Source: Oscheius sp. JU75
Lineage: Eukaryota > Nematoda > Chromadorea > Rhabditida > Rhabditidae
DNA: 64,000 nt
Assembly (NCBI GenBank): GCA_037178855.1
Contig: JASJZC010000002.1
Location: forward strand, 2,542,001-2,606,000
Direction of reading: 5' to 3'
This document shows, in pieces, positions 57,144 to 64,000 of this stretch (position 1 is the first letter of the stretch; each line of letters begins with the position of its first letter). The translations under genes were made by a program, and so were the position numbers. The notes below the pieces were generated by a model. The model was not told the origin of the DNA. It saw only the letters and a program-made list of their open reading frames with translations, and did no database searches.

Positions 57144-58196
57144 TTTCCCTACTGTTTTATTCTTTTCTAGACAACCATACCTCCTTAGTCTGGGTGCCTT
57201 GAGCTTCTCTCCCCCTCTCTCTATTGAAACTTCGACCAATTTCTGTCTGTTCTTGCCCCCACTAAAAGGTTCAATCCCAGCTGTAAATACGAGGCCTACA
57301 CACATCTAAGTCATCATTTTATTACCAATTTACCGCATTTTTCCTTCCCATTTTAGATTCCATTCTAGCTCGGTGTCGCATTATTTCCTTGTCATTTTTT
57401 AGTCAGTTCTTTTCATCTTGGGTGGTCCATTTCTCTTTTTGCCAAACTTCAACCCCCTCATATTGTGACTGCCTTTATATTCGGGGAAGATGTAAACGTA
57501 ATTGGCCCACACTCCCATTCTCTTATAACTGGTCCCGTTTAGAGTATTTTCTATACTGTAATCCCAAAAATATGCACACTTTACCGAAAACGATGCTATA
57601 TTGAAGCGTGTTGCAATGAAGGAGAAATGAAATAGGAGATTTTTTTGACTACAGAGAGACAGAAAAGTAGAGAGACATGTAGTCTATCAGGTAGATCAGA
57701 AATGGGCGCGATTCGCCTGTATCCAACGATCGAAACAAACAGACTCAAATCCAAATGGCAGAGAGAGAAAGAAACTAACCCGGATAGTTTAATGCGCTGG
57801 ATGGGTGTGAAGAATATGGCACTTCTGATAGCATTCCATCCCTCGATGCTTCTGGTCCTGAAGTCATTCAATTGAAAGTCTGCAATGACAGTTGTAGTCG
57901 GTAGTTCCACGTTGTGCAAACAGTAGACAGTTGAGGTAGATCCATTCGTGGTCGCTAGTTGGAGCTCCGTAGTAGAGACAGCATTTAGCGAGCGTTCTGG
58001 CAATTACTGACCCCCAAACTTTTGGATTTTGAAAAGTTTTGTTTGAATGCAATTCAATGAAGTAATTAGGAAGTTCAAATGATTGCTACTTGCTTGACTC
58101 TTCGCTATCTCTGCTCTCGGCTTTGACAGAGACAGAGAGATATCAACACAAAATACATCTTTAACAAATAACAAAACAATCTATACTCAGCCTTTC
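57144..58196. other. convergent intergenic region
   Basis: This contains the 3' UTR of the ONECUT gene and the 3' flank of the guanylate cyclase. Frames at 57596-58052 on the minus strand are open, but I found no start and splice pattern that makes a credible gene. GACAG/TCTCTG words occur at 57645-57680 and 58120-58140. Confidence 0.4.
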
Positions 58197-61100
58197 AAAT
58201 TCTTCGCACTATTCCTCCATGTTCGAATGCTCCTTCCGCTTTTCGGCATCATGGCATCGACTACGTCGAGGAAAACCTCGTCTGTCGTCTTGGGTGGTCT
58301 GAGAACAGGAGTCTCTCCGACGAGCCAATAGGTCATACTGGGACCCTTCCCCTGGAATAGTATCTATAAAACTGCACGGTAGTTATTATGCCTTAACATC
58401 AACAATTCCTCTTTCTTCGGTGATAAAGTTGGGAAACTTAGTGGCTAGGAGGTTTTGGGACTGTTCCGTCATTTGGATTTTGGCGGGAAGAGCTGTACTG
58501 GCCATTCGACAAGCAGTGTTGACAGTGTCTCCAAAAATGCAAAACCTGAAAGTTCCTGTTGAGAGACAGCGACAGTGACCAACCTCGGTGACAGACTACC
58601 CAAGATTCCCGAAGCCACTGCTCCACAGCTGACTCCCATTTTGACCTGCATCTTGAACTCGTTCTTGTGCGGAACTACAAAGTTTCTCACAAACTGAAAT
58701 ACCCTATTCTTTTGGCTGAACCATTCTAGTACCGTTTGAACTTCGATGGCAATGCGACAAACTTCCGCCAAGTGGGTGTAGTTGGCCATTTCGGGGATTC
58801 CACTGACCAGAAGGTAGGCATCTCCGACGTTTTCAATCTGAAGAGTGTTTGAGAGAAATAGCGATCAGACCTTGAAGCATTGAAAGCGGGAAATTATCAA
58901 GTCGAAAGAGGAATAGAGTGATTGCAGGATATCGATTATCTGAAGGACGGTTTAAAAAAAAAAACTACAGAGAGCTTACATGTTCCGGAATACAGGACTC
59001 GCAAAGGGCTGTGAAGCGACATACATCAGAGACAAGGAGAGAGACAGCCACATGGAGCTGGGGACGGATGGGAAGACCGTCTCGGAGAGAGTTAGCTATT
59101 TGCCTAGGGAATATTGAATGTCTAGAGGAAGAAGGGGGTTCGAAAAATGGTCAGGCACTGTATTTGTAAAGTTGTCACTATCTTTGAAAGTTACAGATTA
59201 TCGAAAGCTCTGTGCAACAAGTCAAAGTTAAGCCTCCCCAGATAGCCAGCTAGATGTCAAAAAAGCTATGGTGTTCAGAATTTCTGTTTTTCCTTACTCA
59301 TAGAGATACAGTGTCTATTCCCGTATTGGTAGTCAAAACAGAAAAATTTTTACCCAGAGATGGTACGGGAGCGACTGGTCATTCTCTATCAATGGTACAG
59401 TTTGACTCTTTATCAGGCCTTGCTGACAGAGTCAGAGCATCTTCTCTCCCCTCATACCTCGGCAGTAGTCTGTACAACAGTGCCTCTGTCCTGTCGTGTT
59501 GTTCCTCCAATAACTTGGTTCTCTCCGCCACAATTTCTTCCAGATTGGCCGAGTATTCGTCGATCATCGTGATCATTTGGTCAATCAGGGTTCCTTTAGC
59601 ACTGAAACTTTTAATTTTCAACAAGACAGAAAGCCCTGACCTGTGCCCAAATTCCCTCGCCACAGCATCAGTGATTTTGAAGAGTACCGGACGATTGTCG
59701 GCTCTTTGGAGCCAGCACTGAGCTCAAATTTCTAGGTGACGAAAAAGAGGGTACCTGCTGCATGACGGAGAGAAGTCTCATGCTGAACTCATTGTTTTCC
59801 ACCACTAATGGACGCATGGCCGTTTTTCGCTCAGAATCACAGATCATCGCCATTATGGCTGAAAAACATTTCTTACACAATTTTTTTTTTCGTTTCCCAT
59901 TACCCTCGTTTGACTCCCTCCTCTCTCGGAACGGTCTCCGATAGAACAAAATCTGATACATGACCATTCCAAACTGGTAGATGTCACCCTCCACGCTTCC
60001 CTTAATAGCATAGAAATCTTTAGTCTCTTTCAGAATGTGGAGATGCTCGGGTGGGAGTTGGAGGAATTCTGAAGCCTTGATTTCTAAAAGAAGACGGCCT
60101 ACTTTTGTTCATATACTCGAAGTTGATGGCAGCGTTCGCGACAAGTTCTTTGCCGTCGATCTGGAACCGTTCTAGTCTATTGAATACTGAATAGGTACCT
60201 TCGACTTGAGGACAGAGTTCAGGCCAAAATCTGTCAGGCGGACGACCCAGTAGCTGTCAACGACACAATTTGTTAGGAAGAGAGAGCCGTGAACCTTGAT
60301 GGGACTACTGTGAATGTATTTCAGACCCTAGAAATGCAATGTGTGTTACTGCCAAGTCTTGAAAAAGTTTTGGCCTAGTCTTAAACTTGTCAGAGCAGGT
60401 TAATCTAAGCTCACTTCTCCTCTCTAGTCAGTTCGCCCTAGCGCCTCCATAGTAACCAGTCGCCTCTCTACTAATCTACATTTGCATTCAGTAGCGACTA
60501 TCTTTCACTTTACAGTCGAAAGTGGAAGATAGTCGCTACCTTAGTATAGACTGCACAGTAGCTGACTACATCTAAAGGCTCTTTGCTACCATTTGACCTC
60601 TTACTATCTCTATCCTGTTTCTAACTACTTGACCTAGTGATTGTTCATTTCCTGTCTATGTCCCTCCTTCCTCAGCTGGAACACCCCGCTGTTGCACCTT
60701 CAGACTCTGTCTCTGACTCACATGAAGAATGTGCTTTAAGAAGGTAGACTGGAAGTTCCGTCCAAGTCTCTTCCCTGTTCCAAAGCAGACATCATCCAAG
60801 CTCCCTCTGACGCAGTAGTTCCACAACACTACCAGTTCCGAGTTCTGATTGAACGTCATCCCAACAAACGGATTAACATTGGAATGGTTCAGATTTTTCA
60901 GCTGGTTCAGTCTCTCCATCTCGCTCCGAGTGAAGGTGACGGCTCTTTTCTGGTGGAAATGCTGAAAAGAGTTGTGGTTTGGTTGCCCTTCTTTCATACA
61001 TAAGCAGTGACTTTAGCATTGCCGACATAGGCGAATCTTTTAGAGGCGTCAGTGTCGTCTTGGGAGCTGTTGGACTCGCTGTAGGAAGAGATTCTGCGGT

Positions 61101-62778
61101 AGCCGGGATTCTGAAGCCAAATCTTGAAAAATACGAAAGGTTACCTCATTTTCCGCCTTGTAGGTCAGTTTCTCGTAGCCTATCCGCCAGGGCATCCGGA
61201 TCAGCTCGTCCTCTTTCCTAAAGACCGAAAATTTCTGGGAGAAGCGATATCGAACCTTTGAAGGTAGAAAGCAATCCCCAAAGGTATGCTGATGATAGTC
61301 ACCACGACCCCAGCAATCAAGAAAATATGTCCAACTGAACACTTTTCTCCCATAAAGCCGCATTCTGGAATGGCTTCAGGGAGGATGGACATGACTCTGT
61401 AGAGGTCGTCGGTTCTCTGGACAGTCTGAAACTTTGGCCTCTGTCGCTCTGCTTCTCTGTCTCTCAGGCTCACTGTCTCTCTATTTCACAACTCACATGG
61501 TACCCTCTGCCATTCCTCTCATATGGGTAGACTTCCGAGATCTCTTCTGGTCTCCCATTGATGTGTCCATACAGCCTCATGTAGGTGTACCTCACTCCGT
61601 CGGACACCAAAATAGGTCCAGACAGTCCTGTCCTCTGTATCGTCTGGACATGCTGGTCCCAAGGCGACTTCTCCGTGGTCGAATTAACAGAGAACAATAG
61701 GGAAAAGAGATCACAGAGCAAGAGATGGTTCTCAAGAGAGGGCTGGACCTTCAGCCTATTAGAAAATGCAAAGTCCCTGACAGTTTGCTTGTCAAAGTGA
61801 ACAGAACTTAGCTGAAATTTGTTTTTATCTCTGTTAACCAAAAAGTTACCAAGAGGACGTTCCTAATAGTTCTGGCCTTGACATTTTGTTCCTGCAAGAC
61901 CCTAGCAACTTCGAGGTAAAAGTGGCTAGAGGGAATCCTGTAAATGTCAACAAAGATAATGTTAAAGTCGCCTGGGGACGCTGTCTTCGAATAAAATTCA
62001 GTAAAAATTCTGTCAATGTGGACTGGAAGACCGATTATGAAGAGTACTGGAACTAGTTAGCCATGTCTTTCTGTCAGATCCAAACCTCTGGTCTTCTGAG
62101 CCACCTGTTCTGTCCAGTCAGGCTCCAGCCCGTTTACGCTCAAAGCAACGGTCAAATTCCTGTCCATCTGTTCGAAGGTACGGAAGATTCGATCACTGTC
62201 CACATCTATTGCAGGATCCACGTAAAAACCTATCTAGACGTGTTTCAGTAGCAAGTACATGAATTTTTCACACCTGATCCCAGTTGGCGTGTTCGCAGAG
62301 GGCAGCCACAGCACTAGCAACCCCCAGAGGGTTCGAGGGAGCAAAAATGACGGTGGTGAAGTGGTCGTCTGCGGGCAGAGCCGTGTGTCCAAAGGTCACA
62401 AAGAGTTTCTGCCATCGGTGGGCCAGTTTGGAGAGGGTGTCGAATTCTGAAAAGAGGATAGAGACAGAGAAATAGAGAGACAGAGAGACAGAGGCAGGTA
62501 CTGACCATCATCGCACTCGTCCGCCACTATCACATCCACCTCATGCGTATAGAACAACATGGCTCCATTTTCGATCCCACTGAAGTTCTGACAAGCTGGT
62601 AGAGTTGTTAGTCTGTAATGGTATGAAATCCAATTTGTCTCACCCGTACTCACTCGAATCTTCGTTTTGGAAGACATTTTTGAAGGACAGCCCTCTCATC
62701 CTGACTCGAGGTCGTCAGATAGCCGAGTTTCAAAGGATTGGTCAGTAGTGGTAAGAAGAGGAAACAGAAAAGCTTCAT
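58197..62778 (-). CDS. receptor-type guanylate cyclase (GCY family)
   Basis: A signal peptide ([17 protein letters not shown]) starts at 62776-62778. Extracellular ligand-binding exons lie between about 61470 and 62660, and a transmembrane helix ([20 protein letters not shown]) at about 61270-61340. A kinase-homology domain follows (60150-61000; [37 protein letters not shown]), in which HRD is replaced by HGS, so it is a pseudokinase. A coiled coil ([20 protein letters not shown], about 59450) leads to the cyclase domain (58197-59110): [50 protein letters not shown]. Both metal Asp residues, the guanine-selecting Glu and Cys, and the catalytic Asn/Arg are present. It converts GTP to cGMP. The last intron begins with GC. 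Some N-terminal junctions are unresolved. Confidence 0.9.
60491..60539. other. near-perfect 21-bp inverted repeat (hairpin) in a gcy intron
   Basis: The left arm 60491-60511 pairs with 60519-60539 over 21 positions, with one mismatch that becomes a G-U pair in RNA, and a 7-nt loop. The arm starts GTAGCGACTATCTT. Flanks do not extend the pairing. It could be a small-RNA precursor, a palindromic mobile-element tip, or chance. Confidence 0.6.
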
Positions 62779-63688
62779 AGTTAGTGCCCAGCAGTCTTTA
62801 TCAAGCAGAAAAGTGGGAAAGATGCTGCCGTATTAGTGCAAAAGGTAGATGGTTGCGTGCCGCCGCCAACCATATCGGTTATGCGTCCATTTTGGATGGA
62901 ATAGGCTGATTTAGGAGCAAAACAAGATGATTTTACACGTAGACACGAGAAGAAGGAAGATGACATTCTACAGGTCATAAAAATTTCATAAGTCTTTATT
63001 TTCAGAACATATCGGCAAAATGAAAGCAAAGACAACAATGTTACTCAGGAAAAACTGACGACAGAAAACCGGATGGCTACTTTTGAGAGAATACGTGAGA
63101 ATCGGGGCCCGCATTTGGTCAGATCGAGAGACGTGGTGACGTCGCTGAAATTGATGTTTAGATAGAAAGAGATCTTAGGTTCAGGTTCACCATAGAGACA
63201 GAGACAGGTCAGAGACAGGGTGGTCGAGTAGTCAAACATACAGGAACTGTAGAGTCTACTGGTTTTCTCCTATGCAACGACATTAGCTCACAACGGCTCA
63301 GAAAAGAGTATGAGACAGTTTCCCTACTACTGGTTGTCGAGAGACGATCAGCATGGCAAAGCCTAATCACTGTGCTAGTAAGACGGTATACAAATGGTCA
63401 TGTGGTCAAGTAGACAAACTCCTTAGAGTAGGACGGGACAATCTATCGAGAGCAGAACGCAGGCGACTGCTTCTGATGGAGACGCTTGGGCAACTGACTC
63501 TCTAGTCGAGACTTACAATAAGAGGAATAGAGCCAGCAAGTTTACTTGAAAAGGAGATTAGTTCTGCCAGGGTTTGGCAGCATAGGCTTTAGGGCTTTTT
63601 GGGAACTTGGTACTGAGAGACAGAGAGACTTACCTCTGGTCATTTTTCGAGTTATAATTAGGTGAATGTCGGCGATGAACCTGTCTTT
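62779..63688. other. intergenic / 3' region of the peroxidase gene
   Basis: A minus-strand AATAAA near 62997 may end the peroxidase transcript. A minus-strand frame at 63045-63239 is open and preceded by an AATTTCAG, but I could not link it to a gene. TCTCTG/GACAG words are present near 63180-63230 and 63610. Confidence 0.35.
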
Positions 63689-64000
63689 CTATTCCCTCCA
63701 GTGAGAGAGATCCATTTGAGGAATCTGACTGCAAGGAGTCAGATGACCCATTCGGAAGGCCTCTCGTGGAACGGTCTGAAACAGTTAGAATCTCTTTGTC
63801 TGTCTTCAGATCCTACCGTAATCGTCTGAGCATTGTCACAGATAATTCTGCTCAGAGAGCTCTTCCTAATCTCTGCTAACTGTCTCCTCGTGAAGACACC
63901 CGGATTCTCATAGTAAAATCTGTCTCCGTCTCTAGATCTCTTGAACTGGGGACCGATGATGCAGGAGACAGTGGGTCCGACTAGGCCACTGAAAATGTTT
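63689..64000 (-). CDS. animal haem peroxidase, C-terminal exons (partial)
   Basis: Two exons are seen (complement of 63689-63775 and 63817-63988), and the gene runs off the right edge. The longer one encodes [20 protein letters not shown] and [20 protein letters not shown] followed by ICDN, the highly conserved end of the animal haem-peroxidase domain (peroxidasin, MLT-7, SKPO families). The final exon gives a short tail with one Cys ending DLSHWRE. These enzymes use H2O2 to cross-link tyrosines in matrix or for defence. Which subfamily it belongs to cannot be seen from this end. Confidence 0.88.

Noticed and set aside
57596-58052. Minus-strand frames with several cysteines
   Set aside because: A secreted peptide was considered, but there is no signal peptide and no consistent exon chain.
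1-64000. CRISPR arrays, bacterial operons or ribosome-binding sites
   Set aside because: The window is clearly eukaryotic with spliced genes; no regularly spaced identical repeats were seen.

Overview
The window is nuclear DNA from a nematode. Most genes are broken by short introns (about 38-90 nt, ending in a TTTCAG-type acceptor). The gene content is worm-typical: a truncated major sperm protein, a ShK-domain secreted protein, an EB-like cysteine-module protein, a receptor guanylate cyclase, and orthologues of C. elegans rga-1, vps-2, hphd-1, damt-1 and malt-1. Codon and intron sequence are not those of C. elegans, and the species cannot be named from this alone. Exon structures were built by hand, joining frames at GT-AG (three times GC-AG) sites and checking that phases match.

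Left third (1-24 kb), gene-dense: the tail of an unidentified gene; rga-1/ARHGAP1 (-); a tiny acidic gene (-); vps-2/CHMP2 (-); hphd-1 (+); a kinase fragment; two paralogous secreted Cys-rich peptides and a four-module EB-like secreted protein (-); the ribosome-biogenesis factor EBP2 followed closely by mitochondrial ribosomal protein S18C (+, operon-like); a ZIP zinc transporter (+); damt-1/METTL4 (+), whose 3' end interlocks with a small membrane-protein gene (-); a C2H2 zinc-finger gene (-); and an unidentified gene with an apparent TA frameshift (+).

Middle (25-37 kb): a 339-residue orphan protein, a Ser/Thr-rich double-ShK secreted protein, a truncated MSP, a 1067-residue TKL-like kinase whose long C-terminal half carries at least three diverged repeats of a domain I do not recognise, a choline/ethanolamine kinase (-), and a Tyr/Gly-rich secreted matrix-like protein. 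The first intron of the kinase holds a decayed pogo/Tigger-type transposon with visible terminal inverted repeats.

37-44 kb is nearly gene-free. It carries two copies of a tRNA-derived SINE-like repeat, microsatellites and one hydrophobic ORF. Right third (44-64 kb): a PAN-domain secreted/membrane protein, malt-1 (paracaspase with death and Ig domains, -), a ONECUT homeobox gene with two possible C-termini and a cluster of ONECUT-type sites upstream, a receptor guanylate cyclase (-), and the 3' end of an animal haem peroxidase gene (-) cut by the window edge.

A striking global feature is a low-complexity GACAGAGA / TCTCTGTC sequence. It fills many introns and some intergenic DNA in both orientations but is absent from the exons assembled here.
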